Under the pieces are notes generated by a model, which was not told where the DNA came from, did not search any database, and saw nothing but the letters and a program-made list of their open reading frames with translations. A stretch of 15,877 nt of DNA from UMGS1696 sp964621165 (GTDB taxonomy: Bacteria > Bacillota > Clostridia > Oscillospirales > CAG-272), in the NCBI GenBank assembly GCA_964621165.1, contig CAZULC010000026.1, forward strand, positions 1 to 15,877, read 5' to 3'. The translations under genes were made by a program, and so were the position numbers. Below, in pieces: positions 7,220-14,025 of the stretch. Each line of letters begins with the position of its first letter. Within the stretch, counting starts at the first letter, position 1.

Positions 7220-8485
7220 TTATAACTCGATTCTGTAAGCACGCGTTCCGTGGGGTGGAATTTCAACGTCGATTTTTCCGCTGTATTTGGCTTCCTCTCC
7301 ACTCCACAGTTCGACTGCGTTGACGTTCACGTCCTCAAGCTCGCATTCCTCGAGGTCGATTGTTGTCTTGACTGAACTTTCGCCACAGTTGAATATTGCG
7401 AGGTAATATCCGCCGCCGAGACGGTGGGCCTTCCAGAGAATGACCTCGTTTCCGTCCACGTCTCTTCTGTAAACCTGATGGGCCGAGCGGGATTTTTCGA
7501 GCATTTCAAGCACTCTTTCGTTTGTCATAAGGCTCAGGGTGAAGTCGTCGTTGTACACCAAGTCGCCGCCCATCATAAGCGGAGAGCGAAGGATGCACCA
7601 CAGAGTCATCATTGTGTACTGTTCGTCGTGAGTGAACTTTGTGCGGTTCTTTTTACCGTAATTCTGGCGGATCGCGCCGATTGGAAGCATGTCGCAGTCA
7701 GCCCAGTGACCAGCGCCGGTGTTGCAGCACCATTTTTCAGCCCGTTCAAACATATTGTAGAGCAGCGGCCATTTGTCCCAGAAATCGTCAGTAATGCGCC
7801 ACATATTCGCGGTTTTCTTGTAAATTTCGGCTTTTTCGGGAAGCGCGGGTCCAGGGGAGAGGCTGAGAACCATGTCCCGTCCGCAGTTTTTCAGGCAGTC
7901 CGAGAGCAAAATCAGTTCCTTTTCTTCGTGGGGAAGCTCCCGGGCAATATCGTCGCACTTGATGAAGTCAACGCCCCATGACGCGTATAACTCGAAAATG
8001 CTTTCGTAGTACTCACGGGCGCCGGGCTTGTTCTGGCAGACTCCGTACATGTCGGTGTTCCATTCGCATATGCTTGAGGTTTTCGCCACCTGACGCGCGG
8101 TATAGCCGGTCCCCTTGACGGGGCAGTTTTTGTACACCGCTTGACGTGGGATTCCCCTCATGATGTGGATGCCGAACTTCAGCCCAAGGGAATGGACGTA
8201 ATCGGCGAGGAGCTTGAATCCGGCTCCGTTTGCGGCTGATGGGAAACGGTTCACAGCAGGCATGAGTCTGCCGTACTCGTCCATTTCAAGGTCGGCAAAG
8301 GGGTGGTATTCCTGGCTTTCGGCTGTCGGTTCGTACCACTGTATGTCGACGACAATGTACTCCCAGCCGTATTTCTTTAGATTTTTCGCCATGTACTCGG
8401 CGTTGGCTCTGACTGTGGCTTCATTTACAGAAGCTCCATAGCAATCCCAGCTGTTCCAGCCCATGGGCGGATTTTTTGCGGTCAT
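7220..8485 (-). CDS. Glycoside hydrolase family 27 (alpha-galactosidase or beta-L-arabinopyranosidase)
   Basis: A 421-residue retaining glycosidase. The N-terminus NPPMGWNSWDCYG is the GH27 signature, and VVDIQWYEP, ADYVHSLGLKFGIHIMRG and the barrel strand VDFIKCDD follow. By analogy with characterised members the nucleophile is D178 (K-C-D) and the acid/base is D234 (WRITDD, R-x-x-x-D). SPLMMGGDL and a C-terminal antiparallel beta domain (from about 340) complete the family layout. There is no signal peptide, so it is cytosolic. GGAGG at 8493-8497 precedes the ATG by 7 nt. It lies just upstream of the GH30 gene in the same transcript. Alpha-galactosidase is the usual annotation; the arabinogalactan context makes beta-L-arabinopyranosidase a fair alternative. 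Confidence 0.92.
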   Translation of the reverse strand: MTAKNPPMGWNSWDCYGASVNEATVRANAEYMAKNLKKYGWEYIVVDIQWYEPTAESQEYHPFADLEMDEYGRLMPAVNRFPSAANGAGFKLLADYVHSLGLKFGIHIMRGIPRQAVYKNCPVKGTGYTARQVAKTSSICEWNTDMYGVCQNKPGAREYYESIFELYASWGVDFIKCDDIARELPHEEKELILLSDCLKNCGRDMVLSLSPGPALPEKAEIYKKTANMWRITDDFWDKWPLLYNMFERAEKWCCNTGAGHWADCDMLPIGAIRQNYGKKNRTKFTHDEQYTMMTLWCILRSPLMMGGDLVYNDDFTLSLMTNERVLEMLEKSRSAHQVYRRDVDGNEVILWKAHRLGGGYYLAIFNCGESSVKTTIDLEECELEDVNVNAVELWSGEEAKYSGKIDVEIPPHGTRAYRIEL

Positions 8486-8542
8486 AATTTTTCCTCCGTT
8501 GGAATATATGTTAATTTTTTATTGTTCTATGTTTGTGTTAAC

Positions 8543-9562
8543 TCAATCTTCCCAGCCGAACTCCATGTTGGCGAAAATCACCTCCATGCGGCGGTCGTCA
8601 AAGTGCTCGTCGAAGAATTCCCACACCGCGCCGGACTTTTCCGTATGGTACACCCTCTGGGACCAGCGGTCAACCGCGCCGAGAGTCAGGATTCCGTCAA
8701 ATATCAGGAAAACTGTCAGCACCCATGTGAGAGTTTTGCCGAAGCTGTTTGGAATTTTGAGAATCCATTTTGCCACCCGGGGATAGATGTCCTTTATCCA
8801 GATAACGCCGAGGATTCCCCAGAAAATCGAGTACAGCAGACAGATTCGCCCGTTTACGTTGAATGGCATGTCGCTGTAATCCCACGAACGGGAGCCGACG
8901 AAGACTTCCTGTCCCCATGAGCAGATGTATTCCACCACGCTTCCCACGATCATTCCGCTGAAAAAGGACACGGTTTTCCCGTGATTGCGATATTTGTAAA
9001 GTGCGGCTGATATTGCGGCGGCTCCCACTCCGTAGAGCAGGTTGAAGGGTCCGATGACCATACCCGCCCGGCTTTCCACGTAGCCGTTGGTGATGACGCA
9101 CCACAGAGTCTCGATTACCACGCCAACGAAGCTACCGACGAAACACAAAAGCAGCAGCTTATAAAGGTTCACGCCTCTTGCGAAGTGGTTCTGGCGCTTT
9201 TCCTCGAGATCTATGGTTCCGTTTGCCGGCGGATTGAAGCGGTACCACTTCCGGTTCATGCTTTTTTTGATGTCACGGTAGCGATTTTCAAGCTCGTCCT
9301 CCATGACCGCGGTTTTCGCGAAGGTCCGGCGCAGGTTGGCATTGGTGCGCTTGAGTGAGTCTATCTCTTCCATGACCGCTGCGTCAACCCCGTTTTTTTC
9401 CTTTGATTCGGAAAGTCCCGCGATTTTGTCGTAAAGTTCATCAAGCTCCCCCTGACGTTCTTCCGCGGCAATCTGCAAATCCACGCTGGCTTGCTCAAGC
9501 TTTGTCTGGCTCGGAGACAGCATATCATGCTTTTTTACAGCAATTTCGTTTTCTTCAGGCAT
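8543..9562 (-). CDS. CmpB-type putative ABC transporter permease with N-terminal coiled coil
   Basis: A 339-residue membrane protein of the putative ABC-transporter type IV (CmpB) family common in Firmicutes. The conserved block is plain: SFVGVVIETLWCVITNGYVESRAG, GPFNLLYGVG, EYICSWGQEVFVGSRSWDYSDMPFNVNGRICLLYSIFWGILG and WIKDIYP. About five hydrophobic segments lie after residue 130. Residues of about 15-105 are charged and heptad-like (LDELYDKIAGL, MEEIDSLKRTNANLRR), a probable cytosolic coiled coil. Despite the family name no ATPase is nearby and function is unknown. The start is set at 9562: GGAGG at 9568-9572 gives 5-nt spacing there, whereas a GTG at 9568 would overlap the ribosome site. 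Confidence 0.82.
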   Translation of the reverse strand: MPEENEIAVKKHDMLSPSQTKLEQASVDLQIAAEERQGELDELYDKIAGLSESKEKNGVDAAVMEEIDSLKRTNANLRRTFAKTAVMEDELENRYRDIKKSMNRKWYRFNPPANGTIDLEEKRQNHFARGVNLYKLLLLCFVGSFVGVVIETLWCVITNGYVESRAGMVIGPFNLLYGVGAAAISAALYKYRNHGKTVSFFSGMIVGSVVEYICSWGQEVFVGSRSWDYSDMPFNVNGRICLLYSIFWGILGVIWIKDIYPRVAKWILKIPNSFGKTLTWVLTVFLIFDGILTLGAVDRWSQRVYHTEKSGAVWEFFDEHFDDRRMEVIFANMEFGWED

Positions 9563-9577
9563 GAGCACCTCCGGATA

Positions 9578-10597
9578 TTATTCCTCGAAGCGGAAGGTCA
9601 GGCGGGTGTATTTGCCAATCAGCTCCTCTCCGGCTTCTACGTCCTTCTTTGATATTACTGAACATTTGCTGTGGGGATAACGGTCAACTATGGCAATTCC
9701 GGCAACCCGGACTCCCTCGTTTGAGAGATTTATGCTGCTGGCGTCGGTTCCGCCCCTGTCCATAACTCCGCGCTGATATTTTATCCCGTTGTCCTCAGCG
9801 CATTTTATCATTTCGTCCACCAAATATTCATCAAGCATTGCGCTGGGGTCGCCGAGTGTGACGGAAATTCCCTCTCCAACCACGCTTGAGCCAACCAAAT
9901 CGCATGGGTAGAAGTGGTCGGGGGTCACGTCGACGGAAATTCCGATATCCGGCTTCACCTGTGCAGCGGCGGCAACTGCTCCACGACATCCGACCTCCTC
10001 CTGAACGGAGAAAACGTAGTAGACGTCGTTGATTCCGTCGCCGGAGTTCTGCTTTAAGGCTTCGATGAGCAAGTAACAGCCCACCCGGTCGTCGAAGGTT
10101 TTCGCGCTGATTTTGTCGTCCTTCAGCTCATAATAAGGTCCGATGAATCCGGCGTAGTCGCCTACCTTGACGTATTTTTCGGTCTCTTCCTTTGTAGTAC
10201 AACCGATGTCTATGTAGAGCCGTCCGCTGTCATTGTGCGCACTCTCGATGTCGCCGTCACAGCCAACCACGCCGATTATACCGTTCTGGAACACAACTTG
10301 GTCATTGTAGAGCGCGGAGGTCCACACCCAGCCAACCCGGCAGACCTTGATCCGTCCGTCACCTTCGATTTTCTTCACCTGCAGTCCTACCTCGTCCATG
10401 TGTGCGGAGAGCATGATTCTCTTGCTGTCGCTAGTCTTTTTGCCGTACTTCACCGCGATGATGTTGCCAATGTTGTCCACGTAGGATTTATCTGCGTATC
10501 CCTCGATTTCGCGGAGGATGATTTTTCGCACTTCCCTTTCCCGTCCGGCGACGCCCCACGCTTGGGTCAGCTCCTTCAAAAGTTCATAGTTTGCCAT
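9578..10597 (-). CDS. M42 family metallopeptidase (glutamyl aminopeptidase/endoglucanase-like)
   Basis: A cytosolic dinuclear metal aminopeptidase that trims short peptides and typically assembles as a large dodecamer. The 339 residues carry all the expected ligands: SAHMDEVG (H66, D68), KTFDDRVG (bridging Asp at 169-170), VQEEVGCRGA (E200 general base, E201), SVDVTPD (D223) and DRYPHS (H309). A typical interrupting domain lies at about 70-160. GAGG at 10605-10608 gives good spacing to the ATG and overlaps the stop codon of the upstream gene, so translation is probably coupled. Some M42 proteins are misannotated as cellulases; this should not be read as a glycanase despite the nearby glycosidases. 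Confidence 0.93.
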   Translation of the reverse strand: MANYELLKELTQAWGVAGREREVRKIILREIEGYADKSYVDNIGNIIAVKYGKKTSDSKRIMLSAHMDEVGLQVKKIEGDGRIKVCRVGWVWTSALYNDQVVFQNGIIGVVGCDGDIESAHNDSGRLYIDIGCTTKEETEKYVKVGDYAGFIGPYYELKDDKISAKTFDDRVGCYLLIEALKQNSGDGINDVYYVFSVQEEVGCRGAVAAAAQVKPDIGISVDVTPDHFYPCDLVGSSVVGEGISVTLGDPSAMLDEYLVDEMIKCAEDNGIKYQRGVMDRGGTDASSINLSNEGVRVAGIAIVDRYPHSKCSVISKKDVEAGEELIGKYTRLTFRFEE

Positions 10598-10606
10598 ATT
10601 TATACC

Positions 10607-11215
10607 TCAGTTATTTTTATTCTTGTTTTTGTTTATGTATTCGACAACCCTGTCGTTCCATTCGCGCAGGCTGAGTCCTCTTTGGGGCAAATAGTGCACC
10701 TTTGGCAAAAGTTCCCGCGGAACACAACCCTCGAGTATGCTTTTGTATTGCTCGGGCACAATGCAGGCATACAGATACTCCGAAAGTACAACCTCGTCTT
10801 TTACTTTTATGGCGTGATAACCGTCAAAGGTGTGCCCTTTATGCTTGATTATGTCTTTGTACCTGATGTAAAATCGTACGCCCGCATCAAAGTTCCCTTT
10901 CAGCAAATCTTCTTCGCTGGGGAAGTTTTCCGACAGTACAACGTAATTCTCCATCAAATGCGTCCCCCAGCCAAACATTATATATTCGTAAAAATCCGGT
11001 GGATCCTTCCACTCACAGTTCCTTCGCTCAAACGCGATTTCTTTGCCTGTTTTATTATAGACATTTGTGGCGAAGAGCAGCTTTCCCGAGGTCAGGATTT
11101 TCCGAGCGGCGTTGACGTCCGTCGCATGATATACAAATTCCTCAGTGGCATCCTCAAGCGGCGTGATGTATTCGTCTCCTGTGAGTTCATTATAAGCGCT
11201 TTTTATCAAAGACAA
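10607..11215 (-). CDS. Conserved protein of unknown function, main part (ART-like motif possible)
   Basis: A 202-residue frame starting from a TTG with no Shine-Dalgarno site, which suggests it is the distal part of a longer gene. The sequence looks like a well-formed globular protein: EEFVYHATDVNAARKILTSG, then YEYIMFGWGTHLMENYVVLS and FDAGVRFYIRYKDIIKHKGH. The HAT-x-x-x-A-x-x-IL-x-x-G arrangement recalls ADP-ribosyltransferase/KptA-like proteins, but the rest of that fold cannot be confirmed by eye, so no function is assigned. The C-terminus ends in an Asn/Lys tail (YINKNKNKNN). Base composition is more A+T-rich than the neighbours, hinting at separate ancestry. See the upstream fragment for the probable N-terminus. 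Confidence 0.7.
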   Translation of the reverse strand: MSLIKSAYNELTGDEYITPLEDATEEFVYHATDVNAARKILTSGKLLFATNVYNKTGKEIAFERRNCEWKDPPDFYEYIMFGWGTHLMENYVVLSENFPSEEDLLKGNFDAGVRFYIRYKDIIKHKGHTFDGYHAIKVKDEVVLSEYLYACIVPEQYKSILEGCVPRELLPKVHYLPQRGLSLREWNDRVVEYINKNKNKNN

Positions 11216-11394
11216 AATGTAACCCGTTCTAACAGCTTATCTTTAATTCCGCTCCCTGCCGCTTTTCGTAGCACAAAAACGCAAGTATGTTGTTTCCATT
11301 CCCAATCATGAATCTGCAGAAATTTACTCAAGCCGAAGCGGTATATTTCATTTTTGATTAACGATTCTCTGCTGTCAACTACTCCAAGAATCAT
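11206..11394 (-). pseudogene. Probable N-terminal fragment of the split unknown gene
   Basis: A 62-codon frame from an ATG that overlaps the ferredoxin stop by 20 nt (GVVDSRESLIKNEIYRFGLS to KDKLLERVTFCL). It ends nine bases into the next frame. Adding one T to the run read as TTTT on the minus strand (plus-strand A-run 11214-11217) would join ...ERVTF to LSLIKSAYNELTG and give one protein of about 262 residues. The join is smooth, and the downstream frame has no ribosome site, so a broken or mis-sequenced single gene is the best reading. Two separate small genes remain possible. Confidence 0.5.
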
Positions 11395-11671
11395 TACTTT
11401 TTTCCGTCAGACTTGCCTTTTCTACCCATTTCGTTTGGTTCATCAGCGGGTGGTGCAGGCTTATCGCTCCCGTAGGACATTCCATTACACAGCAGCCGCA
11501 GTACCAGCACTCGTCAGGGTAGGCCGCTATGGGGTGGTCCTTGCCGGGTAGCATAACGTCAATCATGCAGACTTCGAGACAGCGGTTGCAGTTTACGCAC
11601 TTGTCCTTATCAAAGCGAATGGGTACGGCGGGAGGAGTCTTGCGGAAGGTGAAGCTTTTGTTGTCAGTCAT
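11375..11671 (-). CDS. Two-cluster 4Fe-4S ferredoxin, AprB-like subunit
   Basis: A 98-residue iron-sulfur protein with two full CxxCxxCxxxC motifs: C25, C28, C31, C35 and C55, C58, C61, C65. It probably passes electrons to or from the flavoprotein just upstream. The insert between the motifs (MIDVMLPGKDHPIAAYPDE) and the closing HPLMNQTKWV segment resemble AprB of adenylylsulfate reductase and its relatives. AprB itself is about 150 residues with a C-terminal tail that wraps AprA; that tail is missing here. The start at 11671 is preferred: GGGAGG at 11681-11686 is 9 nt upstream, and the ATG overlaps the flavoprotein stop by 8 nt. A longer reading from 11761 would sit inside the flavoprotein gene. 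Confidence 0.88.
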   Translation of the reverse strand: MTDNKSFTFRKTPPAVPIRFDKDKCVNCNRCLEVCMIDVMLPGKDHPIAAYPDECWYCGCCVMECPTGAISLHHPLMNQTKWVEKASLTEKSNDSWSS

Positions 11672-13619
11672 TGTCTGCGTCCTCCCTTGATTTAATGTAG
11701 TCTTGATTGTATTTTTCGTAGTTTGCCTTGACGTCTCCGGCGTAATCCAGCGGCACTTCACGGCGGATTATACGCTTGCCGTCGTTTTTTATGCAGATGA
11801 ACGGCTCTTTTGCACCCTCGTCGGCGTCACTGCGGTAGAATTCCAGCTTTTTGCAGCTTCCACGGCGGGCGAGACAGGACTGGAGTATAATCTGCGCAAC
11901 CGTCAAAATGTCGAATACTTCAAGCAGCCGCATCAGCTCGTGTGGGTTTGCCGCGTAGGCTTCGGGGACAATATCCCGCTGGTAATGCTCGAGAAGCTCC
12001 GCGCCTGAGTTTAACTGTTCGTCGCACTTGACCTCGGCACAGTAGTTCTGCATTGCCTTGGAGACCGCCTCGTTCAGCTCCTTCCAGCTTACTCCGTTAT
12101 CTGAGTCAGCTGACAGCGGAGCATAAACGCGGTTCATCTCGTCGGAAATTTGGTTTTCATCCGGAGTTAAAATTTCGTCCGTGCGGCTCACGTAATCCGC
12201 GGCTTTTCGTCCGGCGTAGGAACCTGTGGCGGCAGCGTGTCCGTAGCAGTTTGAGGAAAACAGCGCGTCTCCGCATACAAACAGGCCGTCGAGGTTGGTC
12301 ATGAGGTTCCAGTCGTTCATGAATCCGCCGGGGAGTCCGAAAAGCTGACGTTCCTGCGGGAGAAATTCCGCGCTCTGCCAGCCCACGCCATAGCATTGGA
12401 GGACGTGCTTCTCCGGGTCAAATCCGGCTTCGGTGAAGTTGCGGTAGACGGGGACGTTGGTCTTTCCCTCCTGACCCACCATCATGCCCCAGATTACCTT
12501 CCGCTCAAGCTCCGGCATGGAGGACAAATCGGCGTAGAAAGGCAGCTTAAAGCCCATTTTCTTCAGCTCGGAGTATGGCAGGGTTTCGGGTCCGTCGAAT
12601 TCGTACTTTGCCTGCTCGATGTTGCCGCCCTTGAGGAAGTAATGCTGTCCCTCAGCCGGCTGGAAACGCTCGCTCACTGTTTTAAGGATGTTGCCGTCAC
12701 GGTCGGCGTAGGGGATTTCCCTACCGTTTGAGTCAATAAGAGTCGCCGGGTACCATGTGTTATGGTTGTTGCCCGTGGAGTATGGCGGGAAGGATCGTCC
12801 GCTTGAGGAAAACTCGGCTCTCACGGACTTTTCCATCATGTTGAACTCCGCTCCGGCTCTCCATCCCATTGCGTGACCGTCTCCTATGCAGGACAATGGT
12901 CGGAATTCGCACAGTCCCGGGTGAGAGGAGGAAAACAGCCAGATTCTCGCCGGACGTGACATTGCCATTATGACAGCCTTGCCCGTGACAACATAAAATC
13001 CGCCGTCTCTTGTGTTGATTCCCGTCGCGCCGATACATTTTCCGCCGATTTTCCCGTTCTCGGTTAAAAGAGACGTGACCATGACCCGGTTGAGAATCTT
13101 CACTCCCAGTCGGCGCATTTCCTTCTCCATCGCGGGCTTGAAGGTGGTTCCCCAGATCCGCAGGGTGAAGCGGTTTTTGTAATCGTAAGCGAACATCAGC
13201 TTTGTTTTCTCGTCACGGAACTCTGCCCCTGCAAATTCGCCCTCGGTGTCCCGGATTTTGCCGCCCATTTTTTCGATTTCGAGCAGGTTGTCCCAGCCCT
13301 CGCGACACTCTATGTAGTGTGATATGGCGTTGTTGTAGCCGTCGTTGTCATCCATCATGGCGGACAACAGCTCTTCCGGAGTCACGCGTGAACATGGGTT
13401 TGTGGCGGCGGATTCCCAGTGGTCGCATCCCGAGCCTCCTGCACCGCTTCGTCTGGCGTTTCCCTTTTCGACTAAAATTACGTTTTTCCCTTTTTTCGTC
13501 GCGGAGATTGCTGCCATGCACCCGGAAATTCCCCCGCCCAGCACCACGACGTCAGCCGACAGCCTTGTCACCTTTCCCACCCTTGACGGATAGGGGTAGC
13601 TAAAACAGTTTTCTTCCAT
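11664..13619 (-). CDS. FAD-dependent oxidoreductase, AprA/fumarate-reductase-like flavoprotein
   Basis: A 651-residue flavoprotein of the succinate dehydrogenase/fumarate reductase flavoprotein superfamily. The N-terminal FAD fold is DVVVLGGGISGCMAAISATKKGKNVILVEKG (G28, G30, G33; E51), followed by the AprA-like AGGSGCDHW near 60-68. A second FAD-binding part near 445-475 reads GDALFSSNCYGHAAATGSYAGRKAADYV. Length is right for AprA-type proteins. The substrate is unknown: no sulfate adenylyltransferase or sulfite reductase is in the window, so sulfate reduction is not supported. It forms an overlapping pair with the ferredoxin. The start is the only in-frame ATG near a ribosome site, but the AGGAG at 13636-13640 is 16 nt away, unusually far, across an AAT repeat. 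Confidence 0.88.
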   Translation of the reverse strand: MEENCFSYPYPSRVGKVTRLSADVVVLGGGISGCMAAISATKKGKNVILVEKGNARRSGAGGSGCDHWESAATNPCSRVTPEELLSAMMDDNDGYNNAISHYIECREGWDNLLEIEKMGGKIRDTEGEFAGAEFRDEKTKLMFAYDYKNRFTLRIWGTTFKPAMEKEMRRLGVKILNRVMVTSLLTENGKIGGKCIGATGINTRDGGFYVVTGKAVIMAMSRPARIWLFSSSHPGLCEFRPLSCIGDGHAMGWRAGAEFNMMEKSVRAEFSSSGRSFPPYSTGNNHNTWYPATLIDSNGREIPYADRDGNILKTVSERFQPAEGQHYFLKGGNIEQAKYEFDGPETLPYSELKKMGFKLPFYADLSSMPELERKVIWGMMVGQEGKTNVPVYRNFTEAGFDPEKHVLQCYGVGWQSAEFLPQERQLFGLPGGFMNDWNLMTNLDGLFVCGDALFSSNCYGHAAATGSYAGRKAADYVSRTDEILTPDENQISDEMNRVYAPLSADSDNGVSWKELNEAVSKAMQNYCAEVKCDEQLNSGAELLEHYQRDIVPEAYAANPHELMRLLEVFDILTVAQIILQSCLARRGSCKKLEFYRSDADEGAKEPFICIKNDGKRIIRREVPLDYAGDVKANYEKYNQDYIKSREDADND

Positions 13620-13660
13620 ATTATTATTGTTTGGTCTCCTGTAATTATCTTATCGCTTAT

Positions 13661-13689
13661 ATAATAGCAGAACCCGACGGATTTTGCAA
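13661..13689 (-). promoter_or_regulatory. Promoter of the flavoprotein-ferredoxin transcript
   Basis: On the minus strand TTGCAA (13684-13689), a 17-nt spacer, then TATTAT (13661-13666) preceded by TGC, an extended -10. It lies about 40 nt before the flavoprotein start. It may drive the whole minus-strand gene run, since gaps down to the GH30 gene are at most 57 nt. Confidence 0.6.
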
Positions 13690-13694
13690 TGGTT

Positions 13695-13713
13695 AATTTG
13701 ATTTTTTCAAATT
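13695..13713. promoter_or_regulatory. Dyad symmetry between divergent promoters (candidate operator)
   Basis: AATTTGA (13695-13701) and TCAAATT (13707-13713) form a perfect 7-bp inverted repeat around TTTTT. It sits between the -35 of the minus-strand promoter and the -35 of the plus-strand promoter, where a shared regulator would bind. No regulator gene is in the window. A chance A+T-rich palindrome is possible. Confidence 0.4.
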
Positions 13714-13716
13714 TTA

Positions 13717-14013
13717 ATGGTCGTTATTGACATTGCACGAATTATATCGCATAATATAATTATAGATTTGGGGTATCTCTCGAGGTTCATTATATGGTAT
13801 TTTATCGCCGCGCTCTTTTTCTATAAGATTTTCGTAATAGTCGGCTTGTTCCTGATGATTGACTTCAGCTACAATTTATATTTGTTAACGAGAATCTGGC
13901 GGATTATAGGGCTGTCCGTCCCCCGGCTGATTATTACTGTCGGTTTGTTTTTTGTGTTTTACTTTGTTGCCAGCAGGATTCTGCGGACGGCGGTCATCGG
14001 ACTGTTTATGTGA
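13717..14013 (+). CDS. Small hydrophobic ORF, doubtful or broken membrane protein
   Basis: The longest frame gives 98 residues with about three to four hydrophobic segments, for example LFFYKIFVIVGLFLMI and LIITVGLFFVFYFVA. The ATG at 13717 has no Shine-Dalgarno and lies upstream of the promoter's expected start, so this start is probably wrong. An ATG at 13794 has GAGG at 13782-13785 with good spacing, but in another frame that stops after ten codons. One more T in the run 13816-13820 would join it to this frame and give a protein starting MVFYRRALFFYKIF. It could be the N-terminal membrane part of a lost larger gene. No family is recognised with confidence. Confidence 0.35.
   Translation: MVVIDIARIISHNIIIDLGYLSRFIIWYFIAALFFYKIFVIVGLFLMIDFSYNLYLLTRIWRIIGLSVPRLIITVGLFFVFYFVASRILRTAVIGLFM
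13727..13755 (+). promoter_or_regulatory. Promoter facing the membrane ORF and MutS relic
   Basis: A perfect TTGACA at 13727-13732, a 17-nt spacer, and CATAAT at 13750-13755. A second TATAAT overlaps at 13755-13760 but at a poor 22-nt spacing. Transcription would start near 13762, inside the longest form of the following ORF. Confidence 0.55.
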
Positions 14014-14025
14014 ATAGAGGTAAAT

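Noticed and set aside
8486..8542. Separate promoter for the GH27-GH30 genes
   Set aside because: TTGAGT can be seen on the minus strand, but the hexamer at 17-nt spacing (AATAAA) is poor; read-through from upstream is equally likely.
9578..10597. M42 protein as a cellulase or endoglucanase linked to the glycosidases
   Set aside because: All peptidase metal ligands are present; the endoglucanase label in this family is an old misassignment.
10235..11311. A 358-codon open frame on the plus strand opposite the M42 and unknown genes
   Set aside because: It is antisense to two genes with clear family or globular character and has no recognisable domain; it is a codon-bias shadow.
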